DNA of 64,000 bases from DASRDZ01 sp035569495. GTDB lineage: Bacteria; Chloroflexota; Dormibacteria; Aeolococcales; Aeolococcaceae. Where the stretch lies: NCBI GenBank assembly GCA_035569495.1, contig DATMMX010000011.1, positions 372,001-436,000 on the forward strand, given 5' to 3'. Shown piece after piece: positions 52,512-60,693 of the stretch. How positions within the stretch are numbered: position 1 is the stretch's first letter; every line of letters starts with the position of its first letter. Position numbers and translations under genes: made by a program. The notes beneath the pieces were generated by a model. The model made no database searches. It was not told the origin of the DNA and saw only the letters and a list, made by a program, of their open reading frames with translations.

Positions 52512-53810
52512 ATGACCCCCATCCGCATCGGCCTGCTCGGCCTCGGCACGGTCGGCGCCCAGGTGGCCGAACGCCTCTCCACCGCCCACGACCTGATCAC
52601 CGAGCGCACCGGCGTCCCCGTCGAGCTGGCCCGCGTCCTGGTCCGCGACCCCGCCAAACAGCGCCCCTACACCCCGCCCGCGGGCCTGCTCACCACCAAC
52701 CCCGACGACATCCTCGACGACCCCACCATCAACGTCGTGGTCGAGGTCATGGGCGGCATGGAACCCGCCCGCACCTTCATCGAACGCGCCATCACCGCCC
52801 GCAAAGCGGTGGTCACCGCCAACAAAGAGGTCATGGCCCACCACGGCCCCGCGCTGCTCGAGCTGGCGCGCGAGAAGTGCGTCGACGTGTACTTCGAGGC
52901 CGCGGTCGGCGGCGGCATCCCGCTCATCTCCACCTTCAAGATCGACCTGCTGGCCAACGAGATCTCGCGCATCGAGGCGGTGATCAACGGCACCACCAAC
53001 TTCATCATCGACCGCATGGCCATCGACGGCCAGAGCTTCGACGACGCCCTCGCCGAAGCCCAGCGCCTCGGCTACGCGGAGGCCGATCCCACCTACGACG
53101 TCGAGGCCTACGACGCGGTCTTCAAGCTGACCATCATGTCCTCGATCGCCTTCCGCACCAAGATCGACCCGGCGTGCGTGTACCGCGAGGGCATCCGCGC
53201 CCTCGACCCCGTCGACTTCCGCTATGCGGCCGAATTGGGCTACGCCATCAAGCTGCTCGCCTTCGCCCAGGCGGGTGACGGCCACGTCGAGCTGCACGTC
53301 CACCCCACCTGCATCCCGCAGTCGCACCTGCTCGCCGCGGTGCACGACGCGTACAACGCGGTGGTCATCGACGGCGACCTGGTCGGCCGCGTCCTGCTCT
53401 ACGGGCAGGGCGCCGGTGGCCGGCCGACGGCGAGCGCGGTGGTCGGTGACATCCTCGACCTGGTGCTCTCGCTGCGCAAGGGCGTCGACAACCGCATCGC
53501 CGTCGACTTCTCGCGGCAGCGCCGGGTGCTGCCCATGGAGGACGTGCGCACCGCCGCGTACGTGCGGCTGCACGTCGCCGACAAGCCGGGCGTGCTCGCC
53601 GACGTGACCAGCATCCTCGGCGATCTCGACATCAGCATCTCCTCGATCGTGCAGAAGTCGCTGATCGTCGAACACGCCGCGGCGGAGCTGGTGATCCTCA
53701 CCCACACCGCCACCGAGCGCGCCCTGCAGGCGGCGCGGCGGCGGCTGAGCGAGCTGCCGTCTGTGTACTCCGTCGCCGCCTTCCTGCGCGCCCTGCCGGT
53801 GGGCGCATGA
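52512..53810 (+). CDS. hom: Homoserine dehydrogenase
   Basis: A 432-residue enzyme that reduces aspartate semialdehyde to homoserine. The NAD(P) site is RIGLLGLGTVGAQVAERL (4-21). NVVVEVMGGMEPARTFIERA, VVTANKEVMAHHG with the catalytic Lys, and EAAVGGGIPLI are core motifs. INGTTNFI and AEADPTYDVEAYDA follow. A C-terminal ACT domain (about 352-425, AYVRLHVADKPGVLADVTSI) suggests feedback control by threonine. First gene of hom-thrC-thrB-lysC. Its stop overlaps the thrC start (ATGA). Confidence 0.95.
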   Translation: MTPIRIGLLGLGTVGAQVAERLSTAHDLITERTGVPVELARVLVRDPAKQRPYTPPAGLLTTNPDDILDDPTINVVVEVMGGMEPARTFIERAITARKAVVTANKEVMAHHGPALLELAREKCVDVYFEAAVGGGIPLISTFKIDLLANEISRIEAVINGTTNFIIDRMAIDGQSFDDALAEAQRLGYAEADPTYDVEAYDAVFKLTIMSSIAFRTKIDPACVYREGIRALDPVDFRYAAELGYAIKLLAFAQAGDGHVELHVHPTCIPQSHLLAAVHDAYNAVVIDGDLVGRVLLYGQGAGGRPTASAVVGDILDLVLSLRKGVDNRIAVDFSRQRRVLPMEDVRTAAYVRLHVADKPGVLADVTSILGDLDISISSIVQKSLIVEHAAAELVILTHTATERALQAARRRLSELPSVYSVAAFLRALPVGA

Positions 53811-54901
53811 GCGCCGCGGGCGCGCCGATGTCGACCACGCCGCTGCGGCCGCCGCATCCCGGCGTGATCCTGCGCTACGCCGACCGCCTGCCGGTCACCG
53901 AGCACACGCCGCGGATCACCCTCAACGAGGGCGGCACGCCGTGCATCGAGTCGCGCAGCATCGGCGCGCAGCTCGGGCTCAGCTCGCTGCACTTCAAGTT
54001 CGAGGGCCTCAACCCCACCGGGTCGTTCAAGGACCGCGGCATGGTGATGGCCGTGGCCAAAGCGATCGAGGCGGGCTCAGAGGCGATCGTCTGCGCCTCG
54101 ACGGGCAACACCTCGGCGTCGGCCGCCGCGTACGCCGCGCGCTTCGGGCTGCGCGCCATCGTGGTCGTGCCCAGCGGCAAGATCGCCGCCGGCAAGCTGG
54201 TCCAGGCCCAGGTCTACGGCGCCAAGGTTCTGGCCATCCGTGGCAATTTCGACCGGGCCCTGGAGGCGGTGCGCGAGCTCTGCGAACGCTACCCGGTGAC
54301 CCTGGTCAACAGCGTCAACCCGCACCGCATCGAGGGCCAGAAGACGGCCGCCTTCGAGATCGTCGACGAGCTCGGCGACGCGCCCGACGTGCTCGCCATC
54401 CCGGTGGGCAACGCGGGCAACATCACCGCCTACTGGAAGGGCTTCCGCGAGTACCACGCCGACGGGCTGGCCTCCAAGCTGCCCCGCATGGTCGGCGGCC
54501 AGGCCGAGGGCGCGGCGCCGATCGTGCTCGGCCACGCCGTCGAGAAGCCGCGCACGGTGGCCTCGGCGATCCGCATCGGCAACCCGGCGTCGTGGCAGGC
54601 GGCGGTGGCGGCGCGCGACGAGTCCGAGGGCCTGATCGACTCGGTGACCGACGGCGAGATCCTCGCCGCCCAGCGCCTGCTCGCCTCGCGCGAGGGCATC
54701 TTCGCCGAGCCCGCCTCGGCGGCGTCGCTGGCGGTTCTGGCCAAGTCCGTCCGCAACGGCTCGATCGCGCCGGGCTCCTCGGTGGTCTGCGTGCTCACCG
54801 GCAACGGGCTCAAGGACCCCGACGCGGCGCGCAAGGAGCTGGCGGCGCCGGTGGCGGTCGACGAGGACGTCGACAACATCGCCCGGCTGCTCAAGCTGTA
54901 G
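53807..54901 (+). CDS. thrC: Threonine synthase
   Basis: A 364-residue PLP enzyme that turns O-phosphohomoserine into threonine. The PLP Lys is in NPTGSFKDRGMVMA (about residue 72), the phosphate loop in VGNAGNITAYWKGF, and CASTGNTSASAAAYAARFGL is the usual substrate loop. It is of the short form without the N-terminal extension. ATG overlaps the hom stop. CVLTGNGLKDPD near the end is a family motif. Confidence 0.95.
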   Translation: MSAAGAPMSTTPLRPPHPGVILRYADRLPVTEHTPRITLNEGGTPCIESRSIGAQLGLSSLHFKFEGLNPTGSFKDRGMVMAVAKAIEAGSEAIVCASTGNTSASAAAYAARFGLRAIVVVPSGKIAAGKLVQAQVYGAKVLAIRGNFDRALEAVRELCERYPVTLVNSVNPHRIEGQKTAAFEIVDELGDAPDVLAIPVGNAGNITAYWKGFREYHADGLASKLPRMVGGQAEGAAPIVLGHAVEKPRTVASAIRIGNPASWQAAVAARDESEGLIDSVTDGEILAAQRLLASREGIFAEPASAASLAVLAKSVRNGSIAPGSSVVCVLTGNGLKDPDAARKELAAPVAVDEDVDNIARLLKL

Positions 54902-54910
54902 GCCGCGTTG

Positions 54911-55810
54911 ATGCAGGTGCGCATCGCCGTCCCGGCGACCGTTGCCAACCTCGGACCCGGGTTCGACGTGCTCGCCCTGGCGCTGGAGTTGCAGAACGAG
55001 GTGGTGGCGACGCAGACCGGCGAGCCGGGTCTGTCGATCGACCCCGGCGCGGGCGCGCCCGAGGAGCTGCGCGACCCGGGGCACAACCTGGTGGCCCGCG
55101 CCTACACGGCGACGTGCGCGGAGCTGGGGGTGCTGCCGGCCGGCGTGCACTTCGAGTGTGTCAACCGAATTCCGTTCCGGCGCGGGCTGGGCTCGTCCGC
55201 CGCGGCCGCTCTGGCGGGTGCGCTGTGCGCGACCGCACTGCACGCGGCGTCGTGGGACGAGCAGCGCATCCTGCGCTGGGTGTCCGGCATCGAGGGCCAC
55301 CCCGACAACGCCGCGGCGGCACTGCTCGGCGGCCTGGCCATCGTGGTTCCTGACCATCCTGTCGTGAACATGGAGGTGCACGACTCTCTGCGCGCCATCG
55401 TCTTCGTTCCCGATGTGGAGCTGTCGACGGCACTGGCGCGCACCGTCGTGCCCCAGGCGTTCAGCCGCGCCGACGCGGTGTTCAACGCCTCGCGCTGCGC
55501 GCTGCTGGTGCGCGCCGTGGCCCTGCGCGACTGGGGCACGCTGGGTGTGGCCATGGAGGACCGCTGGCACCAGCCCGCGCGCACCGCGCTGTTCCCCGCG
55601 CTGCCGGCGCTGATCGACGCCGCGCTGGCCGCCGGCGCGCGCGGCGCGGCGATGAGCGGCGCCGGTCCCTCGGTGGTGGCGCTCACCGACCGCGACGCCG
55701 AGGCGGTGGCGTCGGCCATGACCGCGGCCGCGCGCGAGCACGGCGTCGGCGGCGAGGCGATCGTCTCCCGGGTGCGCAACTGGGGCGCGCGCGTGGACGT
55801 GAGCGCCTAG
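54911..55810 (+). CDS. thrB: Homoserine kinase
   Basis: A 299-residue GHMP kinase. Motif 1 is VPATVANLGPGFDVLALAL (8-26), motif 2 the ATP loop PFRRGLGSSAAAALAGAL, motif 3 AAMSGAGPSVVAL. It makes O-phosphohomoserine for ThrC. TTG 54908 is in frame just before the ATG but unlikely. It starts 9 bases after thrC. Confidence 0.94.
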   Translation: MQVRIAVPATVANLGPGFDVLALALELQNEVVATQTGEPGLSIDPGAGAPEELRDPGHNLVARAYTATCAELGVLPAGVHFECVNRIPFRRGLGSSAAAALAGALCATALHAASWDEQRILRWVSGIEGHPDNAAAALLGGLAIVVPDHPVVNMEVHDSLRAIVFVPDVELSTALARTVVPQAFSRADAVFNASRCALLVRAVALRDWGTLGVAMEDRWHQPARTALFPALPALIDAALAAGARGAAMSGAGPSVVALTDRDAEAVASAMTAAAREHGVGGEAIVSRVRNWGARVDVSA

Positions 55811-55812
55811 TC

Positions 55813-57036
55813 ATGGCCTACATCGTCCAGAAGTACGGCGGCACCAGCGTGGCCACTCCGGAGAAGATCCTCAGCGTGGCGCGGCGGGTGCAGCAGAGCA
55901 TGAGCCTGCCCGACGTCGACGGCGTCTGCGTGGTGGTGTCGGCGATGGGCCACACCACCGACGAGCTGATCGAGCTGGCCCACCGCATCACCGACATGCC
56001 GCCGTCGCGCGAGATGGACATGCTGCTCTCCACCGGCGAGACCATCACCGCGCCGCTGCTGGCCATGGCGCTGTGCTCCATCGGCACGCCGGCGATCTCG
56101 CTCACCGGGCTGCAGGCGGGCATCCGCACCAGCGGCGCCTACCGCAAGGCGCGCATCGTCGACATCGTCCCCGAGCGCATCGTCGAGGCGCTGCAGGGTG
56201 GGCGCGTCGCGGTGATCGCGGGCTTCCAGGGCGTCACCGAGCAGCTCGACATCACCACCCTGGGACGCGGCGGCAGCGACACCACCGCGGTGGCGCTGGC
56301 CGCGTCGCTGGGCGCGCTGCAGGCGGAGATCTACACCGACGTGCGCGGCGTCTACACCGCCGACCCGCGCATCGTCCCCGAGGCGGTCCCCATTCCCGAG
56401 ATCTCCTACGAGGAGATGCTGGAATTCGCCGCCGTGGGCGCCAAGGTGATGCACCCGCGCGCCGTGGAGATCGGCGAGGCGTACGACATGCCGATCTGGG
56501 TAAAGTCCTCCTTCGAAGACGCACCCGGAACAGTCATCTGCAGGCACCCCAAGTTGGAAGATCGCCAGAAGGTCCGCGGCATCGCCCACGAGACCGACGT
56601 CGCCAAGGTCACGCTGCTGCGCGTCCCCGACCGCCCCGGCATCGCCGCGGGCATCTTCGGGCCGCTCGCCGACAACCACATCAACGTGGACGTCATCCTC
56701 CAGAACGTCGGCCACGACGGCACCACCGACCTGTCGTTCACGCTCGCGGAGTCCGACCTGCGGCAGGCGGAGCCGCTGGTGCAGGCGATCGCGGCGTCGG
56801 TCGGCGCCGGCGGCTACGAGGCCACGGCCGACATCGCCAAGGTTTCTGTGGTGGGCACGGGGATGCTCAACACGCCGGGCATCGCGGCGACCATGTTCCG
56901 CACCCTGGCCGAGGCTGGTATCAACATCACCCTGATCAGCACCAGCGAGATCCGGATCACCTGCATCATCAGCCGCGAGGACGTGCGGGCGGCGGTGCAG
57001 GCGTTGCATCGGGCGTATCAGCTCGACGAGCTGTGA
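55813..57036 (+). CDS. lysC: Aspartate kinase
   Basis: A 407-residue kinase for the first step of the aspartate pathway. It begins YIVQKYGGTSVATPEKILSV, has VVVSAMGHTTDELIELA, FQGVTEQLDITTLGRGGSDT and EIYTDVRGVYTADPRIVP. The C-terminal part (about 265-405) has two ACT domains (LLRVPDRPGIAAGIFGPLAD; VSVVGTGMLNTPGIAATMF) for feedback inhibition by lysine/threonine. It starts 2 bases after thrB. asd is not in the window. Confidence 0.96.
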   Translation: MAYIVQKYGGTSVATPEKILSVARRVQQSMSLPDVDGVCVVVSAMGHTTDELIELAHRITDMPPSREMDMLLSTGETITAPLLAMALCSIGTPAISLTGLQAGIRTSGAYRKARIVDIVPERIVEALQGGRVAVIAGFQGVTEQLDITTLGRGGSDTTAVALAASLGALQAEIYTDVRGVYTADPRIVPEAVPIPEISYEEMLEFAAVGAKVMHPRAVEIGEAYDMPIWVKSSFEDAPGTVICRHPKLEDRQKVRGIAHETDVAKVTLLRVPDRPGIAAGIFGPLADNHINVDVILQNVGHDGTTDLSFTLAESDLRQAEPLVQAIAASVGAGGYEATADIAKVSVVGTGMLNTPGIAATMFRTLAEAGINITLISTSEIRITCIISREDVRAAVQALHRAYQLDEL

Positions 57037-57037
57037 G

Positions 57038-57232
57038 GTGTGGGAGCCGGCTGTCGGCGCCGTCGTCCGGCTCAAGCGCGCGCATCCCTGCGGGAGCGAC
57101 CGGTTCGTGGTGACGATGGTCGGATTGGACATCCGCCTGTCGTGCGCCGGGTGCGGGGCGTGGTTGATTCTCACCCGTGCGAGGTTGCAATCACGGCTGC
57201 GCGTGGTCGAACAGGAATTTCGTGAGTCTTAG
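57038..57232 (+). CDS. DUF951-family small protein
   Basis: A 64-residue protein with VVRLKRAHPCGSDRFVVTMV and GLDIRLSCAGCGAWLILTRA, which are the DUF951 signature with three Cys that may bind zinc. In Firmicutes and Chloroflexota this family is often next to ychF, as here: its end overlaps the ychF start by 11 bases. GTG start, 1 base after the lysC stop. Function unknown; the link suggests translation or ribosome-related work. Confidence 0.85.
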   Translation: MWEPAVGAVVRLKRAHPCGSDRFVVTMVGLDIRLSCAGCGAWLILTRARLQSRLRVVEQEFRES

Positions 57233-58313
57233 CGTCGGCATCGTGGGCCTTCCCAACGCCGGAAAGTCGACGCTTTTCAACGCGTTGACCAAGGCCGGTG
57301 CAGCCGTCGGCAACTACCCCTTCACCACCATCGAACCCAACACCGGCATCGTCCCCGTCCCCGACCCCCGCCTGCAGCAGCTCGCCGCCCTCTTCAACCC
57401 CCCGCGGATCATCCCGACGACGGTCACCTTCACCGACATCGCCGGCCTGGTCCGCGGCGCCTCCCGCGGCGAGGGCCTCGGCAACCAGTTCCTCGGCCAC
57501 ATCCGCGACACCGACGCCATCGCCCTGGTGGTCCGCTGCTTCGACGACGGCGACGTCACCCACGTCGAGGGCTCCGTCGACCCGGTACGCGACATCGACC
57601 TGCTCGAGCTGGAGCTGCAGCTCGCCGACCTGGAATCCGTCGGCAGGCGGCTCGACAAGACCGAGCGCACTTCGCGACTGCAGAAGGACCACGCCGAGGA
57701 GACGGTGGCCATCCTCCGCCGCGTCCGCGAACATCTCGACGGCGGGCAGCCGGTGCGCACGCTGCCACTGACGGCCGAGGAGAAGGAGCGCATCCGCGAC
57801 CTCTCCCTGCTCACCGCCAAGCCCATCCTGGTTGTTGCCAACGTCGACGAAAACGACCCGAGCGGCGCCCAGGTGCTGCAGCGCGTCGCCGAGCGCGCCG
57901 AGCAGGCCGGTGGCGAGGCGGTGGCCGTCTCGGCACGCATCGAGTCCGAGTTGAGTGAGCTCGACGCGGACGACCAGCGCGAGTTCCTCGCCTCGCTCGG
58001 CCTGAACGAGCCCGGCCTCAACCGCCTGGCCCGCTCCGCCTACCACCTGCTCCACCTGGTCACCTTCTTCACCGCGGGCGAGAAGGAGGTGCGCGCCTGG
58101 ACGGTGCGCCGCGGCCAGACCGCCATCGACGCGGCCGGCGAGATCCACACCGACTTCGCCAAGGGGTTCATCCGCGCCGAGGTGGTGGGCGCCACCGACC
58201 TCATCGCCGGCGGCTCCTATGCCGCGGTGCGCGAGCAGGGCAGGCTGCGGCTGGAGGGCCGCGACTACGTCGTGCAGGATGGCGACGTGATGCACTTCCG
58301 CTTCAACGTCTAA
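57222..58313 (+). CDS. ychF: Redox-regulated ATPase/GTPase YchF (OLA1 family)
   Basis: A 363-residue Obg-family NTPase that prefers ATP. G1 is GIVGLPNAGKSTLFNALTKA, then NYPFTTIEPNTGIVPVPDPR, G3 FTDIAGLVRGASRGEGLGNQ, and a NVDENDPSGAQ segment in the place of the G4 motif. The C-terminal TGS-like domain ends in YVVQDGDVMHFRFNV. GTG start with AGGA upstream; overlap with the DUF951 gene. Thought to act on ribosomes and oxidative stress. Confidence 0.95.
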   Translation: MSLSVGIVGLPNAGKSTLFNALTKAGAAVGNYPFTTIEPNTGIVPVPDPRLQQLAALFNPPRIIPTTVTFTDIAGLVRGASRGEGLGNQFLGHIRDTDAIALVVRCFDDGDVTHVEGSVDPVRDIDLLELELQLADLESVGRRLDKTERTSRLQKDHAEETVAILRRVREHLDGGQPVRTLPLTAEEKERIRDLSLLTAKPILVVANVDENDPSGAQVLQRVAERAEQAGGEAVAVSARIESELSELDADDQREFLASLGLNEPGLNRLARSAYHLLHLVTFFTAGEKEVRAWTVRRGQTAIDAAGEIHTDFAKGFIRAEVVGATDLIAGGSYAAVREQGRLRLEGRDYVVQDGDVMHFRFNV

Positions 58314-58320
58314 TCAATCT

Positions 58321-58575
58321 GTGCGCCTGGCGGCGCACTTCGGGGGACGAATCCCCCACGCCAGCATTCGCCAGCGTTCCCCCTCTCGGCGCGACTCCGC
58401 GCCGGTCGCTCCGCTCCTGACCACCCGGCTCCGTCTGAGGAGCGCACAGGCAGCAGGACGCCGGATAGGGGCGGCCGCTGGCTCGACGGACGGCGGGGCT
58501 GGTGCACGAGCCCGGCGCCTGCTGCCTGTGGGACCATGGCGTGCGGCGGGAGTCACACCCACATCTTGTGGTCCC
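58321..58575 (+). other. Array of six consecutive hairpins after ychF, unknown structured element
   Basis: Consecutive stems: GTGCGCC/GGCGCAC (58321-58338); GGGGG/CCCCC (58342-58357); GGCGCG/CGCGCC (58388-58403); CGCTCCT/AGGAGCG (58412-58444); a long one with arms 58445-58464 and 58512-58530 (19 of 20 pairs) that encloses GGCTCG/CGAGCC; and GGGACCA/TGGTCCC (58530-58575). No gene family fits. It may be a non-coding RNA, a terminator array or a remnant of a mobile repeat. Confidence 0.5.
58342..58383 (+). repeat. Dispersed palindromic repeat (copy 2) downstream of ychF
   Basis: GGGGG-ACGAAT-CCCCC, then ACGCCAGCATTCG and CCAGCGTTCCCCC: the same modules as in the metH linker at 16806-16868, here without its 19-base extra segment. 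Same strand orientation. Confidence 0.7.
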
Positions 58576-58719
58576 GCGCGAACCCTACCACACCATATAG
58601 CGGCGCGCAACGACTTCCGGAACCTGGGGCGACGGCCGCGAAAAGGCCCGGTACAGTGGTCGCAACTGCGGCGGCGTCTGCCGCCCACGCGCGCTCCTGA
58701 TAACCTTGCCCGACTCGAA

Positions 58720-59253
58720 ATGGCGAAGAAGTCGAAGCGTCCCCCCGCACGCAAGCAGCAGCGACCACAGGCGCGTCCGCAGGCGCCGTCCGCGTCGCTT
58801 CCGCTCGCCGGTCTGTCCACCTCGACGGTGCCCGCCGAGGCGCCCGAGGTCGAGAACGGCCAGGACGACTACGCGGCCACCGCCATCCCCTACACCGAGA
58901 GCGACGGCCCGATGCCGCTGCCCCCGCATGACGAGCGGGACGACGTCGAGCCCCTCGCCCCGGCGCCGAGCCGCCCGCAGGTCGCCGCCGCCGCCGCGCC
59001 GGCCAGTCAGCGCCGCCGCATCGGCCGTGTCGACCCCACCGCGGCAGCCGCCCGCCAGACGCAGCGCGCCAAGAGCGGGCGCCAGCTCAGCACCGCGGCG
59101 ATGTTCGAGCCGCTGCCGCCCGACGACGACGCCATCCCCTTCGACCGCGTCCCCTACGTGCCCGGCGACCTGCGCCGCGTGCTGGTGATCGCCGCGCTGA
59201 TGGTGGTGCTGGTGATCGTCGCCGACGTCGTCATCAGCAACGTCGTCAAGTGA
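58720..59253 (+). CDS. Tail-anchored membrane protein with long disordered cytoplasmic part
   Basis: A 177-residue protein: Lys/Arg/Gln-rich start (AKKSKRPPARKQQRPQARPQ), an acidic Pro-rich middle, then FEPLPPDDDAIPFDRVPYVP and one C-terminal membrane helix (LVIAALMVVLVIVADVVISN). No catalytic motif. It precedes an ArsA/Get3-type ATPase by 31 bases; Get3 inserts tail-anchored proteins in eukaryotes, so this neighbour pair is suggestive, though not evidence of function. Confidence 0.6.
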   Translation: MAKKSKRPPARKQQRPQARPQAPSASLPLAGLSTSTVPAEAPEVENGQDDYAATAIPYTESDGPMPLPPHDERDDVEPLAPAPSRPQVAAAAAPASQRRRIGRVDPTAAAARQTQRAKSGRQLSTAAMFEPLPPDDDAIPFDRVPYVPGDLRRVLVIAALMVVLVIVADVVISNVVK

Positions 59254-59284
59254 GCCAGGTCCGGCCGGGCCGGCTGGGCCGCGC

Positions 59285-60457
59285 ATGCGAGTAATCCTCT
59301 ACACCGGCAAGGGCGGAGTCGGCAAGACCTCGGTCGCCGCGGCCACCGCGGTGCGCTGCGCCCAGCTCGGCTACCGCACCCTGGTGATCTCCACCGACGC
59401 GGCGCACAGCCTCGGCGACAGCCTCGACATCGAGGTCGCCGACAAGCCCGTCGAGGTGGCGCCCAACCTGTGGGCGCAGGAGGTCAACGCGCTCCACGAG
59501 TTGGAGTCGCACTGGGACCGCATCCACAACTACCTGACCACGCTGTTCGCCTCGCAGGGCGTCGACGACATCGTCGCCGAGGAGCTGGCCTCGCCTCCGG
59601 GCATGGAGGAGGTGGCCAGCCTGATGTGGATCAAGCATCACCAGCGCAACAACGAGTTCGACGTGCTGGTGGTCGACTGCGCACCCACCGGCGAGACGTT
59701 GCAGCTGCTGGCGTTTCCCGACGTGGCCCGCTGGTACCTGAACAAGATCTTCCCCATCGAGCGCCGGGTGATGAAGGTGGCCCGGCCGATGGTGCAGCCC
59801 TTCCTCAGCATCCCGCTGCCGGGTGATGACATCTTCGGCAGCGTCAAGGACCTGCTCATCGACCTCGAGGGCATGAAGAAGGTGCTCGGCGACCCCAAGA
59901 CGTGCACCGTGCGCCTGGTCCTCAACCTGGAGAAGATGGTGGTCAAGGAGGCGCAGCGCGCCTTCACCTACCTGTCGCTGTACGACTACCTCACCGACCT
60001 GGTGGTGGTGAACCGCGTCCTGCCGCCCGAGGTTACTGACAGCTATTTCAACAACTGGCGCGCCTCCCAGCAGCGCTACAACGACGTGGTCGAGAACGCC
60101 TTCTCGCCCATCCCCATCATGCGCACCAAGCTCTTCGACCACGAGGTGGTGGGGCTCGACGCGCTGGCGGAGATGGCGGTGTCGATCTTCGGCGATCGCG
60201 ACCCGGCGGAGATCTACTACTCGTCGGTGCCGCAGCGCATCCAGAAGCGCGGCGACGGCTACGAGCTGCTGCTGCACCTGCCCTTCGTGTCCAAGGACGA
60301 GGTGGAGCTGAGCGTGCGCGACGACGAGCTGTTCGTCACCGTTGGGCCGTACAAGCGAGAGATCACCCTGCCCAAGTCGTTGCGCGGCCGGCCCACGCGC
60401 GGCGCCCGCCTGGAGGAGGGCATGCTGCGGGTCACCTTCGGGAGTGCCGCGAACTGA
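59285..60457 (+). CDS. ArsA/Get3-family ATPase with C-terminal HSP20-like domain
   Basis: A 390-residue P-loop ATPase: deviant Walker A VILYTGKGGVGKTSVAAATA (3-22), switch I STDAAHSLGDSL, switch II VVVDCAPTGETLQLL (about 136-150). Residues about 310-388 form an HSP20-like beta domain (LLLHLPFVSKDEVELSVRDD, LFVTVGPYKREITLPKSL), an addition known in ArsA homologues of several bacterial phyla. There is one ATPase unit, not the two of arsenite pumps, and no arsB or arsR nearby, so arsenic resistance is unlikely. Membrane-protein targeting is possible. Confidence 0.9.
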   Translation: MRVILYTGKGGVGKTSVAAATAVRCAQLGYRTLVISTDAAHSLGDSLDIEVADKPVEVAPNLWAQEVNALHELESHWDRIHNYLTTLFASQGVDDIVAEELASPPGMEEVASLMWIKHHQRNNEFDVLVVDCAPTGETLQLLAFPDVARWYLNKIFPIERRVMKVARPMVQPFLSIPLPGDDIFGSVKDLLIDLEGMKKVLGDPKTCTVRLVLNLEKMVVKEAQRAFTYLSLYDYLTDLVVVNRVLPPEVTDSYFNNWRASQQRYNDVVENAFSPIPIMRTKLFDHEVVGLDALAEMAVSIFGDRDPAEIYYSSVPQRIQKRGDGYELLLHLPFVSKDEVELSVRDDELFVTVGPYKREITLPKSLRGRPTRGARLEEGMLRVTFGSAAN

Positions 60458-60693
60458 GCGACGACCGCTGCCCCCTGTGTCCCGGCCGGTTCGCGGCGGA
60501 GGCTGCGCAGATGGCCGGGTCGGCGTTCGGCGAGCTGGTGCCGCCGGAGGCGCAGGTGCACCTGCTCAACGCGCAGCGTGAGCTGTTCATGGCGCTCAAG
60601 GTGACCATCGAGCATCACGCGCGGCGGGAGCAGGCGGAGGAGCGGCGGGCGCGTCGCGAGTCGCGGCGGCCGGTGAAGGTCGAGCTGGAGTGA
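60454..60693 (+). CDS. Small CxxC (zinc-ribbon-like) protein with probable CTG start
   Basis: About 79 residues: SDDRCPLCPGRFAAEAAQ, then a helix (PEAQVHLLNAQRELFMALKV) and an Arg/Glu-rich tail. The CPLC motif lies upstream of the only ATG (60511). A CTG at 60454 overlaps the ArsA stop (CTGA) and has GGGAG 9 bases before it; it would include the motif. From 60511 the protein would be 60 residues and lose the cysteines. Family not recognised; neighbours suggest work with the ArsA-type ATPase. Confidence 0.55.
   Translation: MSDDRCPLCPGRFAAEAAQMAGSAFGELVPPEAQVHLLNAQRELFMALKVTIEHHARREQAEERRARRESRRPVKVELE

Noticed and set aside
58445..58575. RNase P RNA, tmRNA or SRP RNA
   Set aside because: The conserved sequence blocks of these RNAs are not present; only the stems suggest structure.
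59285..60457. Arsenite efflux ATPase
   Set aside because: Single ATPase unit, HSP20-like tail and no arsB, arsR or arsC nearby; the general ArsA/Get3 label is safer.
60454..60460. A selenocysteine read-through of the ArsA stop (TGA) into the CxxC protein
   Set aside because: The CxxC protein is in a different frame from ArsA, so read-through would not produce it.
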